Assembly (NCBI RefSeq): GCF_002994745.2
Contig: NC_037091.1
Coordinates: 53,367,612-53,431,611 of the forward strand
Length of the DNA: 64,000 bases
Source of the DNA: Rosa chinensis
Lineage: Eukaryota; Streptophyta; Magnoliopsida; Rosales; Rosaceae
Direction of reading: 5' to 3'
Positions within the stretch are counted from its first letter, which is position 1, and every line of letters begins with the position of its first letter. This document shows positions 22,663 through 35,427 of this stretch, piece after piece. The position numbers and the translations under genes were made by a program. Below the pieces are notes generated by a model that was given only the letters and a program-made list of their open reading frames with translations, ran no database searches and was not told the origin of the DNA.

Positions 22663-23654
22663 TTTCTTCATTTCATTGGTCTGAACTAGAGAAATTTATG
22701 AATCTTATTTAAAGTAATAAATTCACTATTTTTTTTTTCATTACACTATATATAAAAGTCAAGCAAAGACAAACAATAATATGAATGGGCATGGTGAAAC
22801 TGATAAACCAACATGAGACCTTAATCTTTTGTTAGCTTTACTTATGCATAATAAATAACCCGCTCAAATTTACTACATCGTATATTCCCCATTTATCTTC
22901 TTTTTTGGTCAGATCATTTTTTATTTTTTTACTTGGTTCACATGAGCATCACGCCCTCATCGGTCGGAATAAAATCTGGGGTTCGCCAGTAGTCGCCACC
23001 GCATAGTGATGTGATGGGAAGATGAAAGTCGGGGCCCGTGTTTGGAAATTTCGAGCCGATGAGAGGCTTTTTGGATGGAGTTGGGTTTCAGCTCTATCCA
23101 AAAGCCAAAGCAAACTCCATGCAGCTGTCTTCTCTTCTCCTCCAGTTGTATTATTTTTTTTCACAGTTTTTGGTTGCCAACCCATTCAATCATTCATTGA
23201 TCGAAAAATATCATTAAACTCAATCTCTGCACTTGCTTACTAGTTGCTTAGTGCTACATATACAATTTTTGTTTTCTTCTTCACCACTTACAGCTGCAAG
23301 TAGCTAGGCTTGCCTTCTTCCATCAATTTGGCCAACGTAACCCTTTTTCCAACATTGAAATCCTTAATCGACTATTCATGAAGCATTTCATTTCCAATAC
23401 GTAAAATAAACTCAAAACAATGTTATCAAAATAAGCACACGGTCAGATAATATTTGTATTTTTCCTGCTTTTCTTTTGGTGTATTTCCCTTTCTTTTTAC
23501 AAAAAGGTAGGGGTGTTATCATTTCTTTTTTTGGAGTAATGTTTTAGAATAATTAGAAGTCGGCTATTAATTGGGAAAATAACAGTCATCTAATATTACA
23601 CGTGCATGAGCTAGGAGCTCCCACGTGCATGGGAAAATAACAGTCATCCGATAT
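22663..23654. other. intergenic, no recognisable gene
   Basis: AT-rich sequence. A short plus-strand open frame at 23022-23243 has no recognisable domain. A partial duplication of GGGAAAATAACAGTCATC lies at about 23574 and 23631, beside the MULE. Confidence 0.4.
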
Positions 23655-24811
23655 TATCTTATTGGACTAATTTCAGTTTACCCCCCTGAGGTTAGGAGTC
23701 GTCATCATGTTAGTCCCTCGAGTTTCAATTTAATCAGTAACACCCTTGTACTCTCCAAATTCATCAGCCGTGTCCAATTTCTACTATTCCGTCCAATTTG
23801 GATCGTTAAGTCTGACTTTTGAGGGCTAAAATGGTCATTTCAAGAGGAAAAAAAAAAATCTAAAAAAAAAAATTTTCTTTTGCTTTTTTTTTTTTCATTA
23901 AATTTTTTTTCTTGTTTTTTTTTTCTTTTTCTTTGCTTATTATTATTATTATTATTTTTTACAATTTTGTCTTCAACTTTTACACCACAAGTTATAATAG
24001 GTTTATAAAAACAAAAAAAATTACCATTGTTTATGTGGGCCCCACGTAGGGGGTAAAATGGTAATTTTGAGCTCCAAATTATAAAAAAGTATAAATAAAA
24101 AAATTCTTTTTTTCCTCTTTTTTTTTTTTTTTTTTTTTCTTTTTCTGTTTCTTCGCTTATTATTATTTTTAATTTTGTCTTCAACCTATACACCACAAGT
24201 TATAATAGGTTTATAAAAACAAAAACAAAAAAACTTTAGGTGTTTCTTTTTATTTTTATAAATTTTGTCTTCAACCTATACACCACAAATTATAATAGGT
24301 TTATAAAAAAAAAAAAATACTCTAGGTGATTAAAAAGTCGCTCGCTGGTCTACGATATTTGTGATATATCTCTGATAAAGCGAAAAATTTTAGGATATAT
24401 TTGTAAAATATATCTATAAAATATAATAGGTTTATAAAGTGAACAATAATATGATATATCTCCAATAAAGTGAAGAAATATTTGTAAAATATGATTAAAA
24501 AAATAAATACAGATATTTCTTCACTTTATTGAGGATATATCCTAAAATTCTTCGCTCGCTGGTCTACGATATTTGTGGAACATCTCCGATAAAGCGAAGA
24601 ATTTATATCTCCAATAAAGTGAAGAAATATCTGTATTTATTTTTTAATCATATTTTATAGGTATTTCTTCACTTTATTGGGGATATATCCTAAAATTCTT
24701 CACTTTATAAACCTATTATATTTTACAGATATATCCTAAAATTCTTCGCTTTATTTTGTTTTTATAAACCTATTATAACTTGTGGTGTATAGGTTGAAGA
24801 CAAAATTATAA

Positions 24812-24849
<38 letters not shown>

Positions 24850-25124
24850 GCGAAGAAAAAGAAAAGAAAAAAAAATTAAATGAAAAAAAAAAAAAAAGTA
24901 AAAAAATTCTTTTTTTTTTAAAAGTTTTTTTTTGTCTTGAAATGACAATTTTAGCCCTCAAAAGTCAGACTTAACAGTCCAAATTGGACGGAATAGTAGA
25001 AATTGGACACAGCTGATGAATTTGGAGAGTACAAGGGTGTTACTGATTAAATTGAAACTCGAGGGACTAATATAATGACGACCCCTAACCTCAGAGGGTA
25101 AACTGAAATTAGTCCTATCTTATT
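23655..25124. mobile_element. non-autonomous MULE with ~180-bp TIRs and 9-bp TSD
   Basis: Element 23664-25115 (1452 bp) is flanked by perfect 9-bp direct repeats TATCTTATT (23655-23663 and 25116-25124), the Mutator signature. Left (23664-about 23843) and right (about 24936-25115) ends are inverted repeats starting GGACTAATTTCAGTTTACCC and agree at roughly 95 percent by eye. The interior is very AT-rich. It repeats a segment containing TTGTCTTCAACCTATACACC three times forward (near 23970, 24176 and 24265) and once inverted near 24790, and repeats TCGCTGGTCTACGATATTTG twice. There is no transposase. Confidence 0.9.
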
Positions 25125-28100
25125 ATAGTCGGCTCTAAGGATGATGTCCTCAAATCACGCACAATGGATTTGATTAATAAGATAATACCTGAACCAGATG
25201 ACTGTTTCACATGCATGAGCTAGGAGCTCCCAATTAAGCCATGCAGTTGACTTCATTATATACAAAGAAATTGAATAATTGTGAGCGCTTATCAATGGCT
25301 ATAACTCTGTCAGGTCAATCAGTTTCTACGATCGAGTCCAACCTGGCTTTGAGTCATGGATCCCAAGGATCTGAGCTGCTCCGGTCCTCCATGTGAAGCT
25401 TTTTTTTTTCTTTTTCAAATCAATTTCAATCGGAATTGTGTAGCAAATTATGAAGATCAAACATTACCAAATTTCTTCAAATCAACCTCAATAGGACTCG
25501 TGTGTTTAACCTTTAACCTTCCAAAAAGTATCAAACATTTTTTATGGAAACGATCTCACGTTATGTTTGGTATTCTCACTTTCAATACACAAACAAAAAT
25601 TAACGAAATCAAAAAATTTCATCCAAAATTGATCAAATAATTTGATTGATCGCTCAAAAGTTTATATTCTTATATCTAATCTTCTATTTCATAAAATTGG
25701 AGGCCCAAAACCATGATTTCCGATCTAATTGGAAAGGATCTTTAGTGTTCAACTTATTACAGGATATAAGTTGAGTATAAATATAACTATATAATTTGTT
25801 AAAATATATATATATATAACCATCTGGTGTGGTCAGATTGGTCGATTTGCCTAGCTAGCATGGAACCCCCATGTCTAGAAATATTCAAGTTTCAACTCCC
25901 ACCAGTTTGTGCCTAGGTTTGAGGAGCATTTGGGTTTGTGCGCCTGCAGCGGGTGATTAGTTTGGCTTTGTCGGGATACTCTTATGGACCTCGGTCCAAA
26001 TACTGATTAGGTGGGTGTGTTACTAACTCGCTAACGTAACCGAGGTGGCTTACTAGCTAGCTACCTCACTCCTAATATATATTACTAGATAAATTCAGAC
26101 AAGATCGTAGAGATTAAACTTGTCCATGCAAATAATTAAAAATGCTGCTCTTAGTCTGTTAAGTTAGTTTGGAGCGAACTTTGAGCCAAAACATGTGAGA
26201 TTAATCAATGTTTCGACGTGCAATTTGGTTTCGATTTCCTGAGATTAGGCCACATATATTAATATTAGCTAGCCATGCCATGTCATTAATTAAGCATCCT
26301 TATAATCGAATATTATTTACGAATCTCCCAAAAATCTGTCACAATATATATGGTCTAATACTGATTATTCTGATCATCATTCATAAGTTGGGTGTTATTA
26401 GCTGTCCCAACTTTCGATTTGGTGGTTGATAACTTGATGTGGTCGCAGTCTCGTATGATATGATGGATGATAAGACTCAATAATGCAGAAATCCAGGTAC
26501 ATAATGGCACTTCATGCATGTATATGTTGAGAGGCCAGCCAGCTTCACTAGACCAGTTTCACGCACCATGTCTAGTGTTTACATACGATGCCAACCACCC
26601 CTTTTGTAGCCCCGACTCTATTTATTTTTGGCTAATCCTATTATTTGCTATTCATTACTCGACATATATGCGATTTATGTGCAATATGTAGTGAAAATTT
26701 TCTGCAATGAAATATGAAGTTATAAAAACAAAAGATCGTAACGAATACGAAACGTAAATAGTATAAAAATTAGTTTAAATCATGCATGTGTGATTGTTCC
26801 TGCAATAGTTGCGTTGTGTAATATATTTATCATGAACTATTATGCATATTAGATATTATATGATAATGTGGTGTATTTGATGAACTGTTATTTGACATAT
26901 ATAGATCAAGTTGTATTATATAGGGTAGTTTACATATGCTTATGTCATTCGCCGCTTATGGATAATGAGTCAGCTCTAGGGGGTTTCGCTCCGACCAAGA
27001 GAGCTAAATTTAAAACCTAATCACATGACATGCAGAAGGAATAGGATGTGCAGTAATCCAAGGACTAACACGTGTACATGGAAACTGTGCTCATGTTTGG
27101 GCCATACGCATTTTAAACATCTCGAATCGACAAATTACTATGTAACCTCACTCCTAATTTAAGAAAGTATCTAAAGGATCGTGAGGGACTCTTTCATTAG
27201 AACAAATGATTTGGTTAAGTTAAAATATAAAAAAATATGTCAACAAATTGATTACATAACTCAAACTCAGTTGGATGGATTTTTATTTAAAATAAAAAAA
27301 ATAAAAAAATAAAAAGAAACCATTTTGACTCAAACCGATATGGAGTGTTGATTACCCCTACAATTTCTCTGTAAATTCTATTTCTCTGGGTATTGATATT
27401 AGGTCCCGCCGGTAAGGCCTCCAACTTTGGCCGAGTTCAAACCCTCATTTCAAAAAATAGAAGAAAATCTTTACAATTTTCCTTCCAACTCCAGGGGTTT
27501 TTAACGAATATATGGTATCTTATTTTCCAGCGAAGATGTGAGAGAGTATTCATAACTTGTGTTATAGTCGGCCCATAGTTCATGAATGAAATCATATAAG
27601 ACATACTGTCATGGATTCATTCTGGGGATGAGCCACTAAGTATATCGACACTGATATATTCATATGTAAGAGGCTGCTTAACTAATGTTGTATGGTTTTG
27701 TGCTAGAACTCCAACTCGATTGTGGCAGGCCAGGTCTCAAATTGAGAAATGTACAATATAGGTGGCATAAAAAAGCCCAATATTTAATCATTCTGGATCG
27801 GGCTCCTTCTCTCTTAATTATGTGTTGATTAGCTTCTCCATTCGGTATTTTGCTCCTTTGCACCAACAGTCATTTGGGGCTTGGTAGCAGGCCTAATGTT
27901 ACTCTCTTCTTCAAATTTAATTATCACTACTTGATAGTTAGCACATCCTCAATCTTGTCGAAGTCGTGAATATCTTAAAATACACACAAATGCACACATA
28001 TTTTGACATGAAAAATATTACAACGAGGATACTTTTGAAATCCTAAACCAAAATTTATCAAAGTATAAGAAAAACTTGAGAGATACAGGAAAATTTGTAA

Positions 28101-28339
28101 ACCAAATACAATTTCGGTAGATTTTATGACCTATAATAAATAAATGATATGCTACTATATTTCCTTGTCAGAAAACAGAGCATCCAGTGCAAAAAAATAT
28201 GCGGTGGCTTACATGCTAGCTTGTTTTGTTCTTTGCCAATAATTTCTTAGCTCATGAATTGTATCATAAGGGTTAATATTATCAAAACTATTAGTAGAAA
28301 TAGCGAAGGCTAGCTAGTAGCTAGGGTAACATAACTAAT
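25125..28339. other. long gene-poor AT-rich region
   Basis: About 3.2 kb without a supported gene. It contains a possible tRNA-derived SINE at 25816-26085 and a weaker tRNA-like candidate near 27395-27480. A copy of CATGAGCTAGGAGCTCCC at 25214-25231 also occurs left of the MULE near 23605. Confidence 0.4.
25816..26085 (+). repeat. possible tRNA-derived SINE
   Basis: A box A-like TGGTCAGATTGG (about 25830) and a box B-like GTTTCAACTCC (about 25891) are spaced as in a pol III promoter. About 180 bp of non-tRNA body follows, ending in a TA-rich tail. No target duplication could be confirmed. Confidence 0.35.
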
Positions 28340-28965
28340 TTGCTGGTTATTTTCATTTAATAAAAGAGATTATAACTGAAATTAGAGAAGTCGATGGCAA
28401 TTAGAGAAGTCCCAATTTTTCATGTTAATTATTTCCTTTCTTTTCCTTTTTCTTCTACTTCTAGAAACTTAGTTAAAGATTTAGCAAAGCTTACGTTGAA
28501 GACGAGTTAATTTTCTTTAATATAAAGAGAGTGTAACTGTAATAAGAGAAATTAATGTAGTCTCAAATTTTTCTCGCATTATTTTCTTTCCTTCCTTTTT
28601 CTTCTACTTCTAGAACCTTAGTTGAAGATCTAGCGGAGTTTATGCTGAAGACTGGTCATTTTCCTTTAGTATAAAGAGAGTGTAACTGTAATTAGAGAAA
28701 TTAATGTAGTCTCAAATTGTCTTCGTGTTATTTCCTTTCTTTTCCCTTTTCTTCTACTTCTAGAACCTTAGTTTAAGACCTAGAGGAGTTTATGCTGAAG
28801 ACTGAATATTTTCCTTTAGTATAAGGAGTGTGTTACTGTAATCAGATAAATTAATGTAGTCTCAAATTTTCTTCGCGTTATTTCCTTTTTTTCCTTCATT
28901 TTCTTCTTCTACTTCTTAGTTGAGGTCTTGGAGATCTAGTAGAGCTGATGCTGAAGACCTTTATG
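28340..28965. repeat. ~149-bp minisatellite, four copies
   Basis: Four diverged tandem copies with GTGTAACTGTAA-type landmarks near 28366, 28531, 28680 and 28828. Each unit contains a pyrimidine-rich TTTCTTCTACTTCTAG tract and a TATGCTGAAGAC-type end. The first unit is longer (about 165 bp). Confidence 0.8.
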
Positions 28966-29802
28966 GAAAGAAAGCTTGCCTTAACCAACAAATACGTTAT
29001 TTGGTAAAATAATGAGACCCCTACCCATACCAATTTCTCTTCTTCTTCTTTTTTCCATCATTTTAAGTGACAAAAAAAAAAAAAAAAGGAGCTATAAAAT
29101 TAAGCTCCGGATTGATTTCAATAGCACTAAGTTTTCTAGACTTTCATGACTTTTGCTTTCCCCTGGATTGTTAGTCTTTCTAGGCCTGGGCACAAATGAC
29201 CAAAAACCAAGAAAACATGATCGACCTGGCCCGGATCGGCTTTTCACATTATATCACTGCTTTCGGGCTGGTTCGGTCTTAGGATGTATATCTGCCGGGC
29301 CCGTCTCGATTCATGAATTGTGAAGACTTCTTGGACCGAAAAGACCGAGCAATACACGTGTTTCCCCATTATTAGTCAGTTTTCAGAGTCTATAATCTTA
29401 CTATAGGCATGACCACAGCTAACCTAAGACAATCCCAAATCAGATTTTACCCTAAGACTCTAAGAGCATCCCAATTGCAGGCTTGCAGCCTCTCGACCCC
29501 GACTCTACCTCTCTTCATCTCCGACCAAAAATCAGCCTCCAACCCTGAGTCCCCGACTCTACCTCTCTTCATCTCCGAGACTCCGACTCTACCTCTACCT
29601 CTCTTCCTCTTCGATGGCAATATCATCGAATTCGAGCCACTCGGCTCCATCATCACCTCATTCACCTGTAAGTTCTGAAGCTCCATCGAATTCTCAATGT
29701 CCGGTCAATCCAAAAGCTGAAGTTGAGAAAGAAAATGGGAACGAGATTGTTGCTGTCTCCCAACAAGGTGAGAATAAGGAACCAAGTGAACAAACTCTGG
29801 CT

Positions 29803-30401
29803 CATGTAGCCAGGGCCGGTCCTGAGATTCTAACGGCTTGAGGCAAAGAATTTAAATGTGGTCTCCCATATATATGTATTTTTTTTTTGGCTGTTCAGTA
29901 AAAAATCATGTATTTTGAATAAAAATAAATATGAAATTAATAAAAAAATAAAAATATTCATTTCCAAATTTTTCCATACAAAGAAGGAAAGGGAATAGTT
30001 ATTCATATGGAAAAAGGAAAGGGAAAGCTCATATGAAAAAGGAAAAGGAAAAAATAAATAAATAAAATAAAAAAGGTGGGCTGGGCGGGGTCCAAGAAAA
30101 ATTAACTTAAGTGATTTCTGAAAAAAAAATTAAAAAAAGCAATGTTCAATTTGGATCCTTCTCAAGCCACTAAATTAGATAATTGATTGAAAAGATTAAA
30201 AAGTATATAGAAGACTGGCGTGGGATTCGAACTCTGGTGGAGAAGATGCTGACTGACTTGACTTCCACTGGAGCAACTCCCAGTTTCGTGCGTGTTGGAG
30301 CAAATAGCCTATATATCAACATCTATAACATATATACAGGAACTCCAGATGCCCCCGAGACGCCTCATGCGGTAGCCCTCAGGGCCGGCCCTACATGCAG
30401 C
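29803..30401. mobile_element. 583-bp non-autonomous hAT nested in the transposase gene
   Basis: Element 29811-30393 is flanked by CATGTAGC (29803-29810) and CATGCAGC (30394-30401), an 8-bp target duplication with one change. The ends are inverted repeats: CAGGGCCGGTCCTGAGATTC at left, and TAGGGCCGGCCCTGAGGGCT reading inward from the right. The match continues through a TGAGGC block. It has no transposase and contains a tRNA-like stretch at about 30183-30300. Confidence 0.88.
30183..30300 (-). repeat. tRNA-like SINE fragment
   Basis: On the minus strand, TTGCTCCAGTGG (near 30265) resembles pol III box A and GAGTTCGAATCCC (near 30225) is an excellent box B. A T-rich tail follows toward 30180. 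It is consistent with a tRNA-derived SINE lying inside the 583-bp hAT element; no target duplication was found. Confidence 0.5.
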
Positions 30402-32640
30402 ACCAACTCAATCATCTCGGGGTGAGCCAAAAAAGAGAAAAAGAGAGAGGCAAACCAAGAAGGTCCAGAGGTCGTGGGTGTGGGAGCATTACGACAAGTA
30501 TGACAATCCATTCTTCAAAAATGTTGATGGGAAGAAAGAGCAAGTAGGATTTGAGAAATGGGCAAAGTGCAGGTATTGTGGCACTGGCCTTGTTGCTGAT
30601 TCTTCTTTTAATAGTACCAGTACTTTGTGTAGACATGTAGAAAAAGTGTGTAAGAAGTATCCTGGTAGGGAAAATTTAGAAGAAACTCAGTAGATGTTGA
30701 TTAGTGATGGACAAACTGAACCTACCTTAAATGTTAGCAAAGGCTGGTCACAAGAAGCTTGTGTCCAAGCTACTTGTGAAATGATAGTTATAGATGAACT
30801 AGCATTTAGCCATATTGAGAATGAGGGGTTTAGGTGGTTCTGCAAGGTAGCTATTCCTCGATTTGAGGTGCTTTCTAGGAGAAAAATAGTAAGATGCTTC
30901 TTGGAGATGTATGAGAGGAAGAAAGAGGAGTTTAGGATGCATTTAAGTGGCCACGTAGTGTGTTTAACTACAGATACTTGGATCTGTGTAGAACATCAAC
31001 TACATGGTGTTAGCAGCACACTTCATAGATCATGGTTGGAAATTGCACAAGAGAATCCTCAATTTTTGTGTGATTCCCAATCACAAAGGCACAACAATAG
31101 GAAAGCTGTTAGACACTTGTTTGGTGCAGTGGAAGATAGATACGGTTTTGACTGTGTCTATTGATAATGCTAGTGTAAATAAGGTTGCAATTGATTATTT
31201 GAGAAGGAAAATGGCAGGATGGAAGAACCCCCCAATTTTTGGTGGCAAGTTCATGCATGTGAGGTGTTTGGCTCACATCTTGAACATTATAGTGAGGGCT
31301 GGACTGCATATAATGGATAGAAGTTGTGCAACAATTAGAAATGTTGTGAAATATATCAGAAGCAGTTCAAGCAGACTGGACTGCTTTAACCTATGCGTTG
31401 AAAAGGAGATGCCGGAGTGTCAAAGAATTCATGTGTTGGATGTGAATTCCACATTTCTCATGCTTGACACGGCTTTAGATGTGAGGCCAGCTTTTGATAG
31501 GTTGGCTGAGGAGGAGGACCAGAAGTACTTGGGCTACTTCGATGAAGATGAGGAGCTTGAGGAGGAAGCAGACATTGAAGTTCAGTTAAAAAAAAATCAA
31601 ATGCAAGAAAAAGAGTGGGGCCACATGTTGATGCAGATTGAGATAAAGCTAAAATTTTGTCAAGTTCTTGAGGGTTTTTTATGATCTCACAATGAGAATT
31701 AGTGCAACCAAAAACCCACTGCTCATAAGGCTTTTCACCACATTGTGGCAATACAAGCTGAGATTGATACCCTTTTTGTGCAGCCTGAGATGAGTGATGG
31801 AAGTGAAACTAAAAAAATAATGGTTGACATGGCAGTGAAGATGAGAAGCAAATTCAGAAAGTATTTTGGAAGCATCGATGATATGAATCAGCTGTTATTA
31901 GTGGCCTAGTCTTGGATCCCAAGTTCAAGTTGAAGAATATAAGTCAAATTTGTACTGAAATGCTTAGTTATGATGTCGAAATAGTGAAAGCAAAGTGCAA
32001 TGAAGTGAAAGAGTTGTTGCTGTCCTTGACTGATCTGTATGCAAACTCAAGCAATGCCTCTTCAAAGAGTAAAAGCAGCAGTGCAACAAGTTGTGTGGTT
32101 TCTGCTAGTACGCAAGCAACAGCCACATCTTCCAAGTCCAAGAGCAAGAAAAAAAATGAGTGGGAAAATGGCTGAGATGTTAGAAGGGTGGCAGCAAGCC
32201 TTAGCAGAATCTGAAGAAGTTGTGGTAGAGAGTGAAGTGGATAGGTACCTACTTGATCCAATAGAGAAGCCCAAAGAAGATAAAGATTGGCAGCTACTTA
32301 CATGGTGGAAGATGAATGACTGCAAATATCCAAACCTCGCAGCCGTTGCAAGTGATGTACTTGCAATCCAAGTCAGCACAGTTGCATTTGAGTTTTGCTT
32401 CAGTACAAGTGGCAAAGTGATTGACCCTTTTAGGAGTTCTTTAACTCCTAAAAGTGTGGAATCATTAATTTGTTTGCAAAATTGGATAAGGAAAAAAGAT
32501 CAATCTAACATTGAATATTATCCAAGCATAGAAGAGCTTGAATTCTATGAAAAAATGGAAAGAGGTACTTTTATATTTGCTTCAATGTTTCATAGGTTCA
32601 TACTTTCACTTGTTTCTAACTTTGTTTGATGACTGAGGTT

Positions 32641-33848
32641 GTAATTATAATTTGAACATTATTGTTTTCTGTAGATGTAATAGCAGACAAGGGAAAACAA
32701 GGGGCATGGCAGAACAAATTGAAGCTGCTCCAGCAGAAGTTGGAACCTCAAAGTCTGCAAAAGCAAAAGCTTCCAAGACAAGCACTAGTCCAGCTCCTTC
32801 AAAGTCTAAAGTTAGTAAACTGACTCCATCAAAGAAATCTAAACGTACAGAATATATAGATTGGAGATTGTGTGAATGTTTGAATTTGTAAAATGTGTTA
32901 GTGTGTAATATAGATTTATCATTTATGTTTGTGTTGTGTAGGGAAAAAATGAACTGCAAATTTGTAAATTGGAATATGTTTAAGTCAGCAAGCTAGTTAG
33001 AAAGCCAACCAGCAGGCAGCAGCAAGACTTTGACAGTTTCACACTTTCACAGTGCAATCTTTATATGCAGTCGATCACTTGATTTTCATCATTTCAATTT
33101 TCTACTTTTGTTGATTTCAAAATGCAGAATTGCAGACAGTTCACAGTTGTAATTCTGCAGATTTAGACTAAATTATTGTTTCTGACTTTGTGTAATGCTT
33201 TGGTCATTTGGATGAGTTTTTGCTTTGGTTCACAGTTGCAAATTTATGTTGGAATGTTGGATGAGTTTATGCTTAATGGTTTGGTCCATAGTTTTATGTT
33301 CATGTTCATTTGGTCATTTGCAGATTCAGTTCACTGTTGTAAACTTGTAATTGATGTTAATATTTGTATCCATGTTCATTTGGTCATTTGGATGAGTTTA
33401 TTACTGATTTACTTGGTTGGATAATTTACTTTGAATCTTGGATAGTTATCTGGATGATCAGTTGGACAGTTTGGTTGACTTGGTTATGTACTTATGTTGA
33501 TTGTTGGATCATTGGATGAGTTGGTTGTAATGAATTTGTGATGTTATAGACTTATAGAAGTATAGAACCATAAAAGAGTAAACTGCAGAAATTGGTTTTT
33601 CAGTTTGCGGTAGCTCTCTGTATTCAGAATTCCGGCGATTTCAGTTTTCAGATTTGCAAACTTCCAATTTGCACTCTGTTTCAGTTGACATATTCAGGAC
33701 TGAAAGCCCACTTGGACCGGCCCATTCAGTGGCGGTCCAGGCTCAGTCCGGTCCCTACTCTCTAAAAGTAAAGGCCCGACCCCAGTTAAGTGATGTCGGT
33801 CTCGGTCCCGGGAAAAATGGTGCCGGTCTGGGACCGTGCCTAAGCCTA
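32641..33848 (+). other. 3' region of the hAT element with Lys/Ser-rich open frame
   Basis: After the hATC domain an open frame at 32652-32891 encodes a low-complexity Ala/Lys/Ser/Thr-rich stretch that may be a decayed last exon. Then comes AT-rich non-coding sequence with several TTTGGTCATTTGGATGAGTT-type short repeats, and the GGTC/GGAC-rich subterminal region at 33700-33848. Confidence 0.45.
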
Positions 33849-33856
33849 AGTCTTTC

Positions 33857-35381
33857 AATTGAGCACGTTTATTTTATTGAGAAAATTTCATTGGGTGGAA
33901 TATGGTATGACTGCTTGTGGCTTCGACACTATGAAGATCCTTATAAGTTGTTTGATTTCTCTAGCTTGACCTACTATGGTCGTATGATTTAATATCAATG
34001 GAATACTCTTCCTTTCTCTGAAAAAAAGTGTTTGATAAATTGTTGTTGTTGAGATAACAAAGTCTCTCTGTTTTTTTTTTTTTCCATCTTTTTTAAAGAC
34101 CAACAACAACATGAGCTAGAAAATGTTAACAAGTTTTCTAGATGTTTTCTCTTTCTATTTGCTTTCATCAATAATAAGAGATTGATTGATTGTTTCTCTC
34201 AAAAAAAAAAAAAAAGATTGATTGATTGTTGTTCTTGTTGTTATTGCTAAGATACTTGGATTCATGTACCGACTTTACAAACCTAAAAGTCCCCCATCGT
34301 GCTAGAATTTCGACCATGGAAGAAGAAGAAAGAAGAAGAAAAGAGGAGGAAGAAGGAGAAACGCAGAGAGTTAAAAAACTACATTTTGACTGGAATAGAA
34401 TCAAAATAATTATAGCAATTTTCTTTATATACTGTAAACCATATTACTATACTACCCTTAATTTTGCTTCTTAATTAGCACGCAGTACGTAGTTATTCCA
34501 TGCTGGCTTAGCTGCTGCGGATCTTGCTATTGATTCAGAAAACAACGGATTCTACGTTTTATAGAGTTTATACATACAAAGTGAAGAGCATGGTAATTAT
34601 AATACTGATTCCTCACGAACCCTAATAATATAAGACCAGTCTAAGGAAAGGGACTGATTGTCTCTATGTATAATTATAGCTAGCTTGGATGAAATATACG
34701 TTTGTGTTTGTCTGGTCTGCTTGTACAACATAAAGAGGTGGTTGTGAACATATCTTTGTGATTGTGAAGCCGCGTTTGAAATAATAAGCAAGTTCCAACT
34801 TCCAGCCGCGTCTGGAGGAGACTGGAGACCGGAGGATCTGGACCCATCCGCCCCACTCGGTCAATCGGATTCCTCCATCTTCTATAATGTTTTGAGAAGT
34901 CAATCCACTTGTTGGGACTTTATTTCGTTTACATATCCTTATGGATTCTCACCCCATGATTCCAGCATTAGACTATTGAAGAATCCGGTGGAGGTTGATT
35001 TTCAATTATTTGAACCTCATTTTTCCGTAAAACTAATTACAAAATGAACACCTATTCATTTGACAGATCAATTTACAATGTAATTCGATCATTATAATTA
35101 TAAACATTTTAAGTTTTTTTTTAAAGTATTGTATCTGCAATTGACTAGCTCAATCGGAAATGCATGCATAGTACCTTGTACGTAATAAATGCCTAGTACC
35201 TTATGCATAGAATTAGTTGTTTCTCTTTACAATGATTCAACGTGCATGAATATTAATAGGGCCGGGCGTCATTCATCTTTATAAATGAATTGATACATTC
35301 TCAATTTATAGTGATTGTACACATCACCTTGTAAAGAAGATATATGCACTTACTCATTAGGAATATAATGATTTATGCTAT

Positions 35382-35386
<5 letters not shown>
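33857..35386. other. intergenic, no recognisable gene
   Basis: AT-rich DNA with a purine-rich GAAGAA run near 34320-34360 and an A14 tract near 34201. The open frames here are low-complexity or lack any family resemblance. Confidence 0.4.
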
Positions 35387-35424
<38 letters not shown>

Positions 35425-35427
35425 TCT

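Larger units (their letters stand above)
29614..32640 (+). pseudogene. hAT (Ac-like) transposase with BED zinc finger and hATC domain
   Basis: The N-terminal Ser/Pro-rich exon (29614-29802) is split from the rest by a 583-bp insertion. The BED finger follows: SWVWEHYDK, CRYC near 30569, and LCRHVEKVC near 30628. The catalytic core is legible (LTTDTW near 30966, FMHVRCLAHILNIIV near 31250). The C-terminal dimerisation domain contains WQLLTWWKMNDCKYPNLAAVASDVLAIQVSTVA-type sequence (32290-32410) and DPFRSSLTPKSVESLICLQNW. Damage: a TAG at 30691-30693, a frameshift near 31000, loss of about four codons in the VLDVN..ST segment near 31440, scrambled frame at 31680-31910, and a frameshift near 32160. 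The usual SAFST block reads FCFST. Related domesticated proteins are called RICESLEEPER/DAYSLEEPER, but this copy is broken. Confidence 0.9.
29173..33856 (+). mobile_element. hAT transposon with decayed transposase, perfect 8-bp TSD
   Basis: Element 29181-33848 (4668 bp) lies between perfect 8-bp direct repeats AGTCTTTC (29173-29180 and 33849-33856). Terminal inverted repeats read TAGGCCTGGGCAC at left and TAGGCTTAGGCAC inward from the right (11 of 13 match). GGGC/GGTC-rich subterminal repeats lie at both ends, as in Ac-like hATs. It carries a BED/hATC transposase pseudogene and is itself interrupted by another hAT at 29811-30393. It was once autonomous in layout but is now dead. Confidence 0.92.

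Noticed and set aside
23840..24948. Lys- and Phe-rich open frames on the minus strand inside the MULE
   Set aside because: They translate poly(A)/poly(T) and (TAA)n tracts and have no protein-like composition.
27393..27480. Second SINE or tRNA near GAGTTCAAACCCTC
   Set aside because: A box B-like motif is present but box A is poor and no cloverleaf, tail or target duplication can be drawn.
29409..29686. Ser/Pro/Leu-rich open frames on both strands before the hAT transposase
   Set aside because: They come from short CCGACTCTACCTCT repeats in the element's leader and overlap each other antisense.
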